From: Davidsoniella eucalypti
Taxonomy: Eukaryota > Ascomycota > Sordariomycetes > Microascales > Ceratocystidaceae
Direction: 5' to 3'
Assembly (NCBI GenBank): GCA_004009845.1
Contig: RMBW01000086.1
Span: 1 to 64,000 of the forward strand
Length of the DNA: 64,000 nucleotides
Shown: piece after piece, positions 24,358 to 37,300 of the stretch
Numbering within the stretch: position 1 is the stretch's first letter
Layout of the letters: every line of letters starts with the position of its first letter
The notes under the pieces: model-generated
The model's database searches: none
Seen by the model: the letters and a program-made list of their open reading frames with translations, nothing else
What the model was told of the DNA's origin: nothing
Translations under genes and position numbers: made by a program

Positions 24358-26461
24358 TTTATTTTAATATATATATTTTAATATACATACTGCAATATCA
24401 GTAGCCAAGTTCTAGATTCTGTTGGGATCATCATTAATATACAAGCCAGACCGCAGAAGTGAGATGTTTGGTGTTACCGATATTGACTAGATATGGCTCT
24501 TTATCTACCGTCTATGCATAATAACGGAAGTGGTGCCTATCGCAGGGTATAGGCCTCCCTTCCTCTCTAGTTTTTTTTGCCGTATGTATTTGTACATTAT
24601 CACAATACCATTCTGCCTCTTCTTCTGGCGACTCTTTGAATAGTAGTGCGGATAAACTAGCCAGTTCTTGGTTTCATTGCTCACATATGTAACTGACGAT
24701 CCTTTAAAAGAGTGTGAACGAGATACATTGTATTTTTATTACAAACTGTCCGCATATCCAGGAAGATCGTCATTTATTGTGCTCCGATTTGTGCGAGACA
24801 GTGACGCTTGTGGCGTGCAATGCGACCAACGATGCCCTACTTCGTATAAATACATACATTTCGACACAGCACAATACCATGATATATATCAATTCATTAT
24901 ATAGCTTATGAACACATACTTACGTTATACGTACGTTAGATATATCAGCACCTCGATGCATTCGCCCTTTGAAATTTTGAATATACACGATGGAATAGGA
25001 GAAGCCATTATCTTGATAGTTGATCTCGGTTAGCATGGTTCATCATAAGCCACAGTTATCCGTTGGTGCCGTAGCGGTTCATAATAAATAAATAAAGATG
25101 AGATCCAGATATGCGATCACTAGCATTTCGCAGGAAGACCGGAATATAATAAAGGAATACTAACTAAACACGAAAAAGTTAATCATCGATTGGATCGACA
25201 GGAGGGGGCCTCGAACTGGGATGCTCCTAGAAAATACTTGCACTGCCATCCAAATCGGGTGTCTTTTCATGTTCTTGGTGCCGAGACAGATGTACGAAAC
25301 CTTCAGTGTTGTAGATGTTCCTTGGTCACAGTTTTCTAACACGAGATTTTGCCCATGGCCTTTAGTTCGACAATCACCATTGTCATGTTGCTTTGGACAT
25401 GATATGTAGTGACACTAGTAAAAAAAACTTATCATATCTCCATTTGGCTATGCTGTCGTCTGTTGGTACACAAGAAACTGGTGCGTTGGCCATCGGGTGG
25501 CCAATGTCTCCTATCTTCATCATGGTTTTCTAATTCGCTAGAGATAGCAACTAAAGCTTGGGTATCTTGTACGAACATTACCGGGGATGGCTTATATAAT
25601 ACAGCATATATATGTAGTGGTAAGTATATGTGTACTTGTATGTAGGCTATGTTCTCTAATATATGTATCGATTACTTATTTCGGTATTCATCAACGCTTT
25701 ATAAAAGCATTTCCTTTGCCTTGTATGGATTCGTAGCTTGATATCCAGTGTTCCGCACCGGCCTATCGACCGAATTTAGCAATACTTCCTAATTGGGATG
25801 CCATGTTAGTTGCCTAGCTCCGCGTTCGAAAGCCCCTCTCATGGAACTATGGTTATTGCGCTAGTGTAATGCTAGTTGGTAGCTAGGGAAGAAAAAAACA
25901 GACAAGATGGGTGGAAAAGAAAGAGGGGGATCGATCGTTCAGCGTGTCAACGAAGGAAGGGGGAAAAAATAAGAAAGGGAAAAAGGCATCAAAGCGACTG
26001 ATGATCCATGTATCTCAAACGACTGAATCAATCACTATTTACCAAGGAAGCAGGAAAACAAAAGGGGACCTTGTCCGCCATGCTTTTGATCCATCTCCAA
26101 CCAAATCCTACCAATTTTTTTTTCTGTATGGAAAAAAAAAAAAAACCACAATAAGCTGCTTACTCTATAATACAGCAGCTATATTGGCTCTACACCCCTC
26201 CCCGGGGTTTGAAGATTGCTGATTGTATGCGTTTACTCATAACATTCGGCATTATTACAGGCACCAAAGTAATCCCCTACCGGCGCGCGTTTACTACACT
26301 TTATATCAACTTTCCCACATATGCTATATACACATAGAGACATGATAGCAAAGGCTCACATGTCAAAACTATTGCATGTACCTATATTATATACATACAT
26401 GTATTAATACCCCAGTTAGCATCATGGTATGTATATCATATTGACAATTAGGTAATACTAG
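24358..26461. other. Intergenic sequence without recognisable gene
   Basis: AT-rich non-coding sequence. Open frames are short and unsupported. Nothing distinct beyond mononucleotide runs near 26110-26146. Confidence 0.5.
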
Positions 26462-26569
26462 GTATTCCTGATCAAAACAATCTCTTGTAGTAGTGGAAAG
26501 CATCAAGCTGAACCCAGAAAAATCATCAATAATATCGATAATTACAGAATGGAACGTTCTCGAGTAGCC
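26462..26569 (-). pseudogene. Possible decayed retrotransposon integrase fragment
   Basis: A 36-codon minus-strand stretch contains VIIDIIDDFSGF followed by a Ser/Thr-rich segment and a DCFDQ motif. This resembles the IDDFSRF...F start of the integrase core of Ty1/copia-type retrotransposons. The frame is closed by a stop immediately upstream and several more further upstream. I see no matching reverse transcriptase or LTRs. The match is short and made by eye. Confidence 0.3.
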
Positions 26570-29500
26570 CTAAGTTCTTAGCATAACATTTTTATTCCCA
26601 AGGGGCCGTTTAATTTTTCAAGCTCGGCTAACACTCAGGTTCTTCGGGTCCACAAGTACCAATGTAAGAATTCCCATTTGGTACTGGTAGCGGGTGAGGC
26701 AATTTTTTCTCCGGTGATTAATGACCAATGTTGATAAATTATACTATTCAGAACATACGGGAATCACTAACATAGTACCTTCTAATGTGTAATGTTCTAT
26801 TTCTCAATCAGAATAGGATTCATAAAATATGTAGATATCTGATTTACGTTGTGTGGATGATCTCGATTCCAAAAGAAATATATCATAAGCTATTAAGCGC
26901 TATAAAGATGCTATTGAGAGTGATTTTCAGTCAATGGACTCGGTATTATATGAGTTAGACTTCCTAGTATCCTATCTACCGGGGCATGTATTTTCTTGAA
27001 TGGATATTATTGAGCTTGAGATGGCGCTATCATATGACCTTGGAGTAAAATATCCATGGAACTCGTACGTATTTAGTTATGTAGGTACCATCAATGAGCT
27101 TAACCTATATAGTAACGATCTTTGGAATTCAAAGAAAGCGAATGCAGTATAGAAATCGAAAATTCTTATGATCTAATCCATCATATCGAGTCAATAGTAA
27201 CAAGGTACCGAAGATGAAGTATACACGTTTAGGGGGGGAGAAGTTATCAGATATGCACTTCCTCTTCTACAGTATAAATTATAGGGATGAATTGGATATA
27301 CCGATCTAACTCGGATATTCTTAGCATATCCATACATGTCCTATGATAACAATCCCTTGTATCATATAATTCTCGGTGAAATTTTGTGTATGTCTTTATC
27401 TGCAATGAAGGATAACAAACTTTACTGGAAACTGTATATAAACTCGAAACACTACTTCCAAAGACCAAGATCAGATCTCAATCCTCTTGTAACGGCACAC
27501 GGGAACGTTTACCGATTTGGCAATCGGCCCAAAGCAACCCTAAAATAAAGAGTCTGAACTCTCTTGATGCTAACTGGTGTTTACTAACTGTGACAACCAC
27601 AAGGGAGTTAGTCGGGATGACAAATGGGACGTACCGTGCACGGGGATAATCTCAACCGCGTTCTAAACCCCATGTTGAGACTCAAATTCAGGTATCATAT
27701 AACAATGCAAGTCCACTAACTATACTAATAATGAATAGCGTATTACTCAGATTATACGTGTTTGAACCCAATCAGGAAATATTGACTATTACACTCAGAG
27801 GATCTAATCGGCCTAAGTAGGTTTAAACCCTGAGATCGTCGAAAATGGTGTCCACTTTGATGTCGTTTTTGCCCGTTCGTCCGTGGTTAAACGTTTCAAG
27901 AGTTTTGACCAGCGAGCACTGACTCTATCGTTCTAGACTAGCATTTATTTAGCTTGAATCGGTATCTATTTCGGCAGCTGCTACTAATATAAGTTGATTA
28001 ACTTTATAATAATGACATGAAGTTATCAAGGGTTCTATGCGTAACCCTAATGCGGATTGAAAAATAAGGATCATTTTGAATTGGTATAAGAACAATGAAG
28101 TGTCCACCATGACCATGTTCTTCTTTCGGATACCAGGAACATAGAAAATTGGTGCCCGGAGTCGAAAAGGAGCTTTTAGATAATCTCTAGAATATAAATA
28201 AAATCATCATCATCAACCATGTTTTTCTTTTGTTGAAAATGGAGCTTCTCCACTATACATACAATAGATTCGTCAATCTTGCAAAAGTTTCGTGCATATC
28301 TGTTCCGAAGCTTATCTAGTCTTGAGCATCGAATGAAATGTCATTTTACACTCGAGTTGCCCCGCTTATACCAATATGAGTAGCACACCGCACACACACT
28401 AACGCTCCTGGCAGATCCCGGAGTGCATCAAGATTAAAAAAAACAAAAGGTGAGATTCTTGATACTGTGAGGCGAAGATGTGGTAAGAATATGTGATTAC
28501 AGACTAAAAAGATCGGCTGAGGTTAGTTGTGGAGACTCGATATTGTCGCTTCGGTGGGGTTTCAGATCCTCTTAGGCTGTTCCACAGAGAGAAACTACTA
28601 AATATTCGAGTTTGGCCGAATGAAGATCTCAGATTTGCAGCCCCGAGAATGAGAAAAATGAGAAACAATCCGTTGTTCGAAGTAATTACGCTAATTTCAA
28701 ACGATACTAGAAAGGCAAAGATGCCGATTTATTGAACGTGATCACAACATAGGATCATAATAATGCCTTCAAAGCTGCATTTTTATTTTATTTTTTAGGT
28801 GTCTTAGATGAACTAGCGGTGAACTGAAGAACTAGTGTAAACTTAGTACTAATAGTTGTATCTCAAAAAAACAAGGCAGGCAGATATATGAGTCTAATCA
28901 TCACAATTAGTGAATTTACCAGAATAAAAGATGGATATACGAAGACCTGCTTTTTCAAACCCAGATAAAAAGAACTTTCACGACCAAAGCTACGTAGTGT
29001 TTTCAATAAGGCAAACCGATTTGACTGGTAGCCCTAATGAAATATTTACACATTGCCTTATTTAGTTCACCGAAGTCTTATTTCAGATGAAGGGGATTTG
29101 ACTTTCTTATGTTCAAAAAAATGCCAAAACAACACTTTCGACAAAACGATATCCTAAGCTGTTATGATTCATTCCTGCTACTTGATAGTAAAACTTTAAA
29201 GTGAAAAAAGTGGGTTGGAATGCGATGTATTAGTGTGGATGAAAAAGCTAGGTGAGTCAAGGTTGATTGATGAATATAACATTTTTGAAGATGCCAAGAA
29301 GAAGGCTGAATGTTAAGGTATCTTTCGCATGCTATCTTTTTATATATATTTTATTACATATATTTTTATGTGAAAAAAATATAAAATGGGCTTGCTATGG
29401 ACTCTGATCCGTCATTACATTTTCCGACTTGGTGTCTTCTACCTTTGTCAGTCGAATCATTCTTACACATCGTTATCGTATATCATTGCCTTTTTGTACT

Positions 29501-29627
29501 CTCTCTTGCTAGTTTATATCTATTGTAAGACTAAAACAAAAAAGGCGGCTCGCTATCCGGAACATCTCTGTGCTATCTTCGGGACTACTGAAAATCTATC
29601 CCTTTTGATGTTGGTGGCTCGGGGTTA

Positions 29628-29899
29628 CAGTGGGCGAGCCCAGCGAAGTGAGCCAGGCTCTTGACGGAGCAAAGTATAACGAGCTGAGTTTAGTGACAGG
29701 GAAAAGATAATCATGATTAAGTAGCGCTGAAGAATTTTGCTCAACTATAATGTGAATAAGAAAATAAGCAAACACCGATATTATTGTAGAGAAGGCAAGA
29801 ATGGAGATTGTATAGAAGAGTAAGTCAAGCATTTTCGTTTTCTGTACTGGTTTTCCTTTTTTTTTCTTTCTATATTTCGGCTGTTCGCTCCCCTAAAGT
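29628..29899. mobile_element. Candidate hAT-like miniature element
   Basis: The left end begins CAGTGGGCGAGCC, which has the CAGTG start typical of many hAT elements, and is followed by GAGCC/GGCTC inverted motifs. The right end, GGCTGTTCGCTCCCC and a few bases, is a loose inverse of the left. The element is flanked by CGGGGTTA (29620-29627) and TGGGGTTA (29900-29907), matching at 7 of 8 bases, the 8-bp duplication size expected for hAT. There is no transposase frame in 272 bp. The ends are poorly matched, so this remains a candidate. Confidence 0.35.
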
Positions 29900-31126
29900 T
29901 GGGGTTATTTTTATTTTAATAGTTTTATATGGTTAAGTAGTTAGGAGAGAATAAATACATAAACGATACTTGTGGAACTGCGTTTTTTTCTCTACAAGGA
30001 AGCCGTATTACACCCCCCCTATCATCTTATTGACTAGATCACTCACCATCTCAATCACATATACAGATACTTGAATCTAACCGTAGCAAATCTTAACTAA
30101 GTACGAAGTGAGTGATTGTGTGAATATCCCAAAAAAACTACGTGCACCCATGGATAAAATATCAATTAAATATATAATCATTACAAGTAATCGAGATCTA
30201 ACTTTATGATGACGGCGGGCTCGATTTCGTTTATCAAGTTGTATTTGGTAAAATTCATGCGTATGCGGTCGGTTGCCAGTGCCGATTTTGTTATAAACAA
30301 AGTCCGAGTGAGTCTGGTGGTGAAGATGGTATACTGCCAAGTCGATGACATGCTGCTTCAAGATCTGCCTATATATGTATCTGTATCTATGTAAAACAGG
30401 CTACACGTATGTATACAATATGTATTGTAGATGGTTTTCTGCTCGTCTATATACAGAGAGGTCTTGAATCTAGCCCCATGGGTGTATTTGGCCAGGTCGA
30501 TGGCAATTTATCTTCTGACATACTATTAACAGGCTTGCGGGCGGGCCTATCTTGGCATTTTTGCTGTTGTTCCTCTTCTTTTTAGGTGTTGCAGCACGAG
30601 GGGCCCGGGGGTCCAGCTTCTAGGGTGCTAAGCAAGCATACAATAGTAAGCAAGCAATAGCAAGCAAACAAGGCAAATAAAGGCAAGGTAGTCCAAGGCA
30701 AGCGAAAAACAAGAAGAAAAAAAAGAAAGAGGAACTCGACCAGTATGCTTTGTTCTTGAATAGATAATATCGCCGGTAAATTCCTTCAGGCTGCGGCGGG
30801 GTGGCACTATAATAAACATGTGTTGAATGAGAGACAAGGGGAGGGGAGGGTGGTGTCTGTAGCAAATGAACATGCTTTATTTGTTTCTCTTTATTTATTA
30901 TTATTATTATTATTATCTTGTTCTCTTTCCCTCTATAGTGTGTTTGTGTGCTTGATCTCTCGCTTTGACAAGACACAGCATTGCTCTTAGTAGGTAGGAG
31001 GGAGCTCTGATCTTTTGGGGCACTTGAAGTAAAAAGGTTGAACTGCCTACGGTACGTATAGAGGAAGGAGCAAAAAAAAGAATAAAAAAACACAGACTAA
31101 CTAGCTAGTAGGAAAGAAAATAAATG

Positions 31127-31940
31127 ATACTCACATCTCACTCATTCAAACTCTCGGACACACAAAACCTAGCATTGGCCCGTCCAACTTGAACGAGCAG
31201 CCTTTGATCTGCTTCTTCTTGTTATTTTTTCTTTCTTCATATTTTTTGTCGTAGCTTCTTGAGATCCTCCCCTTCTACATATTCTTTTTTTTTTTTCTTT
31301 CTTTTCTTCTTAGACAAAATTCCACCTTCTCCCATTCTTGCATTCTCACGCCACACTCCTTTTAGAGCACACCCTCTTTTATTCTCTCTGGTAATCTACA
31401 CCTGGTATTGCCTTTGACTAGCCTACTGGCTGCCACTTCGCTAGGCCCCATTGACCACGGTTGGTCCCCATTATACATACATCCTCACGCTGCTTTATAT
31501 CTTCAGCTGTTCCCACTCCCACCGGACGCCTTCCTTCTGTCTGACTAGCAACCACTTTACTACGATCCAACAGTTATAGATCATACAGACAGACGGGAAC
31601 ATCATATAATACCCGGTGCTTGCTCTCTCCTCTAGTGTCCGTTCAGCACCATCTTCACCACTTGCTACGTACTCACTCACTTTTACATATACACATCGCT
31701 TATCGGCGCTGTGGCTCGTGATGTGTTAGAAGCGTTCTTGCCGCACCCCCATCTGTCTTCGACTCTGTCTGCCTATATCGATCAGCCATCTCGGATATCA
31801 GAGAAGACTAGCTCTATATCTTTTCCCTCTTAGACGACCCGACCATCGCTCCCTTACAGTGTACGAACGAAGAGACAAGGAACATTATATATATATTATT
31901 CTCTCCTTCAACTTGTCGACAGATCCAAACTTTGTCCACT
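31127..31940 (+). promoter_or_regulatory. Long CT-rich, ATG-depleted leader of the nsdD homologue
   Basis: The 814 bases before the start codon contain only one ATG on the coding strand (31721), and strongly pyrimidine-rich tracts at 31208-31320. CT-rich stretches near transcription starts are common in fungal promoters, and absence of ATG is expected of transcribed leader rather than intergenic DNA. I infer a long 5' untranslated region of several hundred bases. A long leader has been reported for nsdD in Aspergillus nidulans. Confidence 0.55.
31721..31729 (+). promoter_or_regulatory. Minimal uORF (Met-Cys-stop) in the nsdD leader
   Basis: ATG TGT TAG is the only ATG in the 814 bases before the nsdD start and lies 212 bases upstream of it. 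A two-codon uORF so placed can hold back or gate translation of the main frame. The sequence is seen; its presence in the mRNA and its effect are inferred. Confidence 0.45.
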
Positions 31941-33533
31941 ATGACTACAGCATTGCCTATGCCTCCATCATACCCCGATCATCACTCAGCCATGCGGCCA
32001 CACCACCAACACCAGCCGTCGGCTCCATATCAACAACCACAACAACATCACAGCTCTATAGACTATCATGCTCGTCCGCGTTCTCCGCCGTCATATGCTC
32101 CTGGGCCGCCCCCACCTCGCTGCGAGGCCAATGAAGTCTCTTCACGACCCAGCTTGCCATCGCTGAGCTCTATGCTGACTATGGACGATGGGCCTCGACC
32201 TCCACCGTCGCGCCGGACATCGGGCGGGTTCTCTTCTGTCCAGAACGGTGCCTCTGCTTCTGGCCCTGCCTCTAACTCTACCTCTGGCTCTCTTTCGCAC
32301 CCGCACTCTTCATACTCACATGCGCCACCAGCACCACCGTCTGCGCCGCCACTGTGCGTTCCACGGTCTTCCGCGCCATCTACGCATATGCCTTCGCCAT
32401 ATCGCTCTGACTCCGACTCCCATGCCTCGCCTTCCAGCGCCCATCCATCAAACTACGCGCACGGTGCGCCTCCATTCCGCGATACAAACAGCAGCAGCAG
32501 TCGCTTCTCTGACGTAGAGTCGCGTAACGGTTCATTTGCTCGCTACTCGCCAGGCCATTCCGCAGACCTGGCCGTTGCCGTTGATAGAAATAGACCTAGC
32601 AGCCAGAGTGGCCCTCACCCACCTTCGTATATGACACATGGAGTGCCTACTCCACCTGCACAGTCTGCATCTTCTGTTGCAGGACCCCCTCCAGCACCAC
32701 CGCGATACTCGGGCCAGCCTAGTAGCCACTATCCGCTTGGCCAGCTACCACTACCAAGCTCATACGCCTCTTCTGTACCCTACCACGAGCAGTCCTCCTC
32801 TGGTCCACAAGGGCAGCAGCAACCACAGCACCAGATAGTTGACAGTCACCTGCAAAATTGGGACTACCGCGATCTTCTACACCGGGTGAGTAGTTTTTCC
32901 ACTCTCCTACAGCCCGCCTCGGACTGCGGCTCCAAAGATTCACGTTTGCTAACTACCGCGTCATTCTACAGACAACTTCTGCTGGCCATACTATCACCAA
33001 CTTTGGCGACCACTATCTCCGCGTGGCCGACGAACAGGGTGGCGCCCCTACAATAATGTCTCGCATGCCCACTGAACGTGAAGTCAGTGACATGCTTAGC
33101 AACATCGAGTTGATGCGACAGTCTCTCACGAGCATCCGGGCCATAATCTCGGAGCGTGGAAGCTCTATGCGCGTAGACGAAGCCAACAGCCACACGCCAC
33201 CGCGCAATACTTCAGAGCCGCGGAAGCGTAGAGGGGTAAGTCTGCAACCAATATCCCACCAGCACCGGCCTCTATACTAGACTACCAGCTAGTACACTGT
33301 CCTCCTCCCCCTCTTCTCTACCCTCTTGCGTTCTCTACCCCGACTAACACTCTTCTTTTCCATAGCGTGCTGCTCCTCCGGGACGTTGCCACTCCTGCTC
33401 TCGCATCGATACTCCTGAATGGCGTCGTGGCCCTGATGGTGCTAGAACCCTATGTAATGCCTGCGGTCTGCACTATGCAAAGCTTGAGCGTAAACGCCTC
33501 AGCGAGCAACGGTCAGATAGCAAAGGCAACTGA
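31941..33533 (+). CDS. nsdD: NsdD-type GATA zinc-finger transcription factor
   Basis: Three exons (31941-32885, 32972-33235, 33366-33533) are joined in phase 0 by 86- and 130-bp GT-AG introns; the product is 458 residues, close to A. nidulans NsdD (about 460). The N-terminal 300 residues are Pro/Ser/His/Gln-rich low complexity. A conserved middle segment follows (SHLQNWDYRDLLHR, then a TTSAGHTITNFGDHYLRVADE block and an EREVSDMLSNIELMRQSL helix). The extreme C terminus carries one GATA finger with C411, C414, C433 and C436 (CX2C-X18-CX2C, type IVb) and the basic tail LERKRLSEQR. NsdD and its orthologues promote sexual development and repress conidiation in the nucleus. The ATG at 31941 is the first in frame; the frame upstream has only a TTG. 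Confidence 0.95.
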
Positions 33534-34350
33534 CTATAGAGCAATGGTCGTTTGTCCTTGCAGTTTGCCATGCAGCAACCAAAGAAAAAGAAACCAAAAA
33601 CATCAAGACACTCTTTGCACAAAGCACTTTATATCTTCCTGCAAAGTATGCTCGTCTTCTATTCTGCTCCCTTCTTACGCTTCCTACGACTTTTCTTCTT
33701 CTTGAATACCCCATCCTCATTGGCCATTGTCATGGCTGTTAGAATAAGCCGGTCTTGGTTGTTTTATCATTATTTCTACTTGTACACAACACTATTTTTT
33801 TCCCCTTCTTTCTCGTCTAGACTTGTCATTTGTTTGGGCAGCTTGTTATTTTTCCTTTCAATTATTCCTGGCCTAGCAAATATTGTCATATTTCTTTCTA
33901 CCTTTGACAAGTTTACCCTATGCTATGGCAGTTTATTTCTTTTTTTTTTTCTTTCTCTTTTTCTTTTTTTTTTCTCTAATTTTTTTTGGCTAGGAAATGG
34001 ACGGGTCGAGGCTCTCGGGATTTTTAGTTTGTCGTTTCTTTTTGTTGGCTTTTTCTTCGATACTTTCTTGGCTTGATTTACTCTTCAAGTTGGACCTATT
34101 TTTGTGCACCTTTTATTTATCTTTATTCTGCTTTTTTTCTTCGGCTTATTTCAGGATAGATGGATCGTCCCTATTTCTGTTCTAATGCATTTCTAACGGA
34201 TTATTTTCTGGACTTTTTTTTGTCGTATTTTTTGGCTTCTCATGTTGGGACTTGGATGGCTTATTGGGGGATTATTAGGGTGCCTATTTTTTGGACTGGA
34301 TCTTGATATCTTGGCTTATTAAGCCGGGTATCTCATATTTGCACGGCATA
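33534..34350 (+). other. T-rich 3' flank of nsdD
   Basis: The coding strand is strongly T-rich for some 600 bases after the stop, with long T runs at 33941-33990. Open frames through it encode only Phe/Leu/Ser-rich low complexity and are not genes. A similar U-rich flank follows the G-alpha gene. It probably includes the 3' untranslated region. Confidence 0.5.
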
Positions 34351-37300
34351 TAAGTAGTTGACTATTCTAACAGATAAAATATAATTTATCAGTACATTTT
34401 ATGATCATGACATTGATCACAGACTTATACTCTAAGAACGTAATAGCCAATCTGCTGTCATCTGACAAGGTAATTATCCTATCTCAGGTCTAGAGGTGTG
34501 TCTAAATGTTCTTCCAACTTGATCTCGATTGTATTCCTGAGTTGTTTTTCTCTCTTTGGGAATCCTCATCTGCTTCGATTTGCCCCATCACTCTTATTGT
34601 TACTTGAATAAAGTAGCACCTACAGTCATACACAACGGCTCACAATCGAAGTGAACAATATAGGAGCTGCGCACTTGTTGTTTGCGTTGACACGGACTTG
34701 CTACTACATAGTGTACGTCTATATATACCTACATGCATGTGTATCTGATATATGTATCGACTGGCAAGAGATGCAGGCAAACATTGTGCCAGCCATGATC
34801 ATCCAAGTCACACTCTATCATGGTGAATGCTAAGATTATAGCTGCGGCTGGCGGACCACAAACTACGGGAGTAGCTGCACGTGTGGTGCCTTCTCTGATC
34901 GTGATGCCTTTAGGCCCCGGCTTTGTTCTCCACACAGATATGTACTTGCATCTTTGTTTTCCTTTTGCATATGAAACATGAAAGTTGCTACTGTATTCGA
35001 TGCTATCAAGCCAATCTGCCTGCTTGTCTTGTGGCCATGGAACGATGAGGCTAAGGCCATATCATATCTAGCGGGTTTCTGTCTTTAGAGACTAACAATA
35101 CCTGACTGGTGGATAGACAAATAATGGAAGATACATACACATATACAATCTAGACTGACTAAATAGCAGCCATACTGCTACTAAGTTGAGTGACTTTTAT
35201 TACCCTTTACGGTGCTCATTAAATATATAGCAAGAGATGGTGTACTAGCAAATATGGGTAAGGTTATAATATAAAAATGTCTTGCCTGGATAACTTATCT
35301 GGTGGCCACCCTCGCTGATCTTTGATCTTACTTACAATTCTTAAAGTCACTCGGTCCCTCTTACTACGAGAAAGAGAGCAAGAGAAGGGGAACTGTATAG
35401 TTTTTTCTTCTCAAAAATGCCTTGTACTAGCTTGTATGGAGTCTTACTCTTTTGAAATTTACAGGTATTAAAAATTTTTTTTTAATTTTTCATCCTTTTT
35501 GTTCCACCTTTCATGAGATTTGAGAGATAATAAGCACCGTTTCTCTGGAAAATGTAGTAATATTGGATATAGAAGGGCAGATAAAGCAGAAAAAAAAACA
35601 CCTGTTTTAGAGACCGTTCAGAAATAGGGCTCTCCTTTTCTTCATTTTCAGAGTGATGGATTTCCAAGCTGTACTTTCAAACTCGAGGAATAGCTCGGCT
35701 CAAGACATTGGAACGCATCTTGTAAGCCTTCCGGCTTTTTAGAGACACGTGTGCCTTCTCAGTCACAGTTCACCATAGACATCACGTCATTTGTTTGTAC
35801 ATGGCATAGTGTACATACACTGTATGGTAGGAAGATTCATATCGCTAAGCAATATCAGAGACAATGCTTACCTGATGACTGACCTGCTCTGAAGCCCCAA
35901 GGCAGTGAATGCTACAGATATGTCGGGTACACTAAATAGATTCCAGATGAAAGCGAAAGGAAGAAAAAACGAGAGAGTCAAGAGAAACAAGACCGACCAC
36001 CCCCCCCCCCTTCTTCTTTTCCTTCCCTTTCTGATAGAGAAAGCAAGTGAAAAAGAAAAGAAAAGAGACGCATACCAGCTAGTCAGTGCCACGCTTTCCA
36101 CTGGCTACTGATAGATAGGCGCTTCGAGTGCTTCGGGGTAAAGCTGTCCGAGACAAGCCACCGATTTTCGTCCTCATCTCTATCGGGGACAACACATAAA
36201 ATGTCGAAGGACGGTGCTGAAGGATGCAGCAGGGAATATCAAAAGAGGTGTCGTAGTAGTCAAAGTCTACAAGCGACCTGTTTCTGGCGTCGTTTTCTCT
36301 CATTTCCCCATATAATTGGCACATATATGTATACATGTTGATAATTAGCGCCGGGCATGTGTATATGTATCTGTACATACATGGTGTAGATAGATATGTG
36401 TGGTACTGTAGAAGGTGCTGTAAATGATACAATTCATATCAATAGATGTATATGTACATACAGGGCAACACGTGAGTTCATTATTAAATCTTTTTTGAGA
36501 TGATCAAGGCGTGCCAAGTTGGTGTATACCTACAGAATACCTTGGCAAGAGATATGTTACTGGTCTAGTGTCATGTATCCCCATACACTGATCACTGACT
36601 ATACAACTGCGCTATATCAAGCTGAGAGAAGGGAAGAGGCATGGAATGTCCCATGTTTCCCAGTGTTCCTCCGAGCGGAGTCTTCTGGCCGCCCCGGGTG
36701 GGCTGTAGAATGGCACTAACGGCACCTGATATAAGATGCAGATTGCGATCAGAGATTAGAGAAAAACGACGTATTCCCATCTTCCCTTATTCATGCAGTA
36801 CTGAGCATTGTTTTGTCGTTTGCGAGACTTGAGAGTAGTACTAGAAGGAGTGACTAGTTCGGACAAGTCGATATGATGTGTCTTAGGACAGGGGAATCAC
36901 CACATGACTCTTTTTTTTAATGGTTTATTTAAATTTTTGTTCGTTACTGTCGACTACTTGATATTGACAGAGTAGCATACAAGTCGGTAGGGGGTTTGAA
37001 AAAAAAGAAAAGAAAAAAAAAGCTCCCTTCTCGTCCACAAAGAGGAGGGGAGGGGAACACCACAAGTGATCACAACGTAGCCGGGCGATCGCCACCTGCG
37101 GATCGGTGCAGCACAAAGACAAACTCATCTTCGCTCTTCTATTGTTAGAAAAGAAAAAAAAAATAGATAGCACTAAGGATGTCTGTTACTCCCTATAGCT
37201 CGGGTGTTGCTAGATGATATTCCACTTTCCAGAGGGTATTTTCCTATCTAGAGGGCTAATCAGGGGCGGACAAAAGATAAAGAGACGGCGTACAACCAAC

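Noticed and set aside
30620..31093. 157-codon minus-strand frame
   Set aside because: It is the complement of A-rich and CT-rich promoter sequence. The product is Phe/Ser/Ile low complexity with no domain, and a shorter frame overlaps it in another phase.
33552..34076. 174-codon plus-strand frame after nsdD
   Set aside because: It starts inside the nsdD 3' flank and encodes Phe/Leu runs from T tracts.
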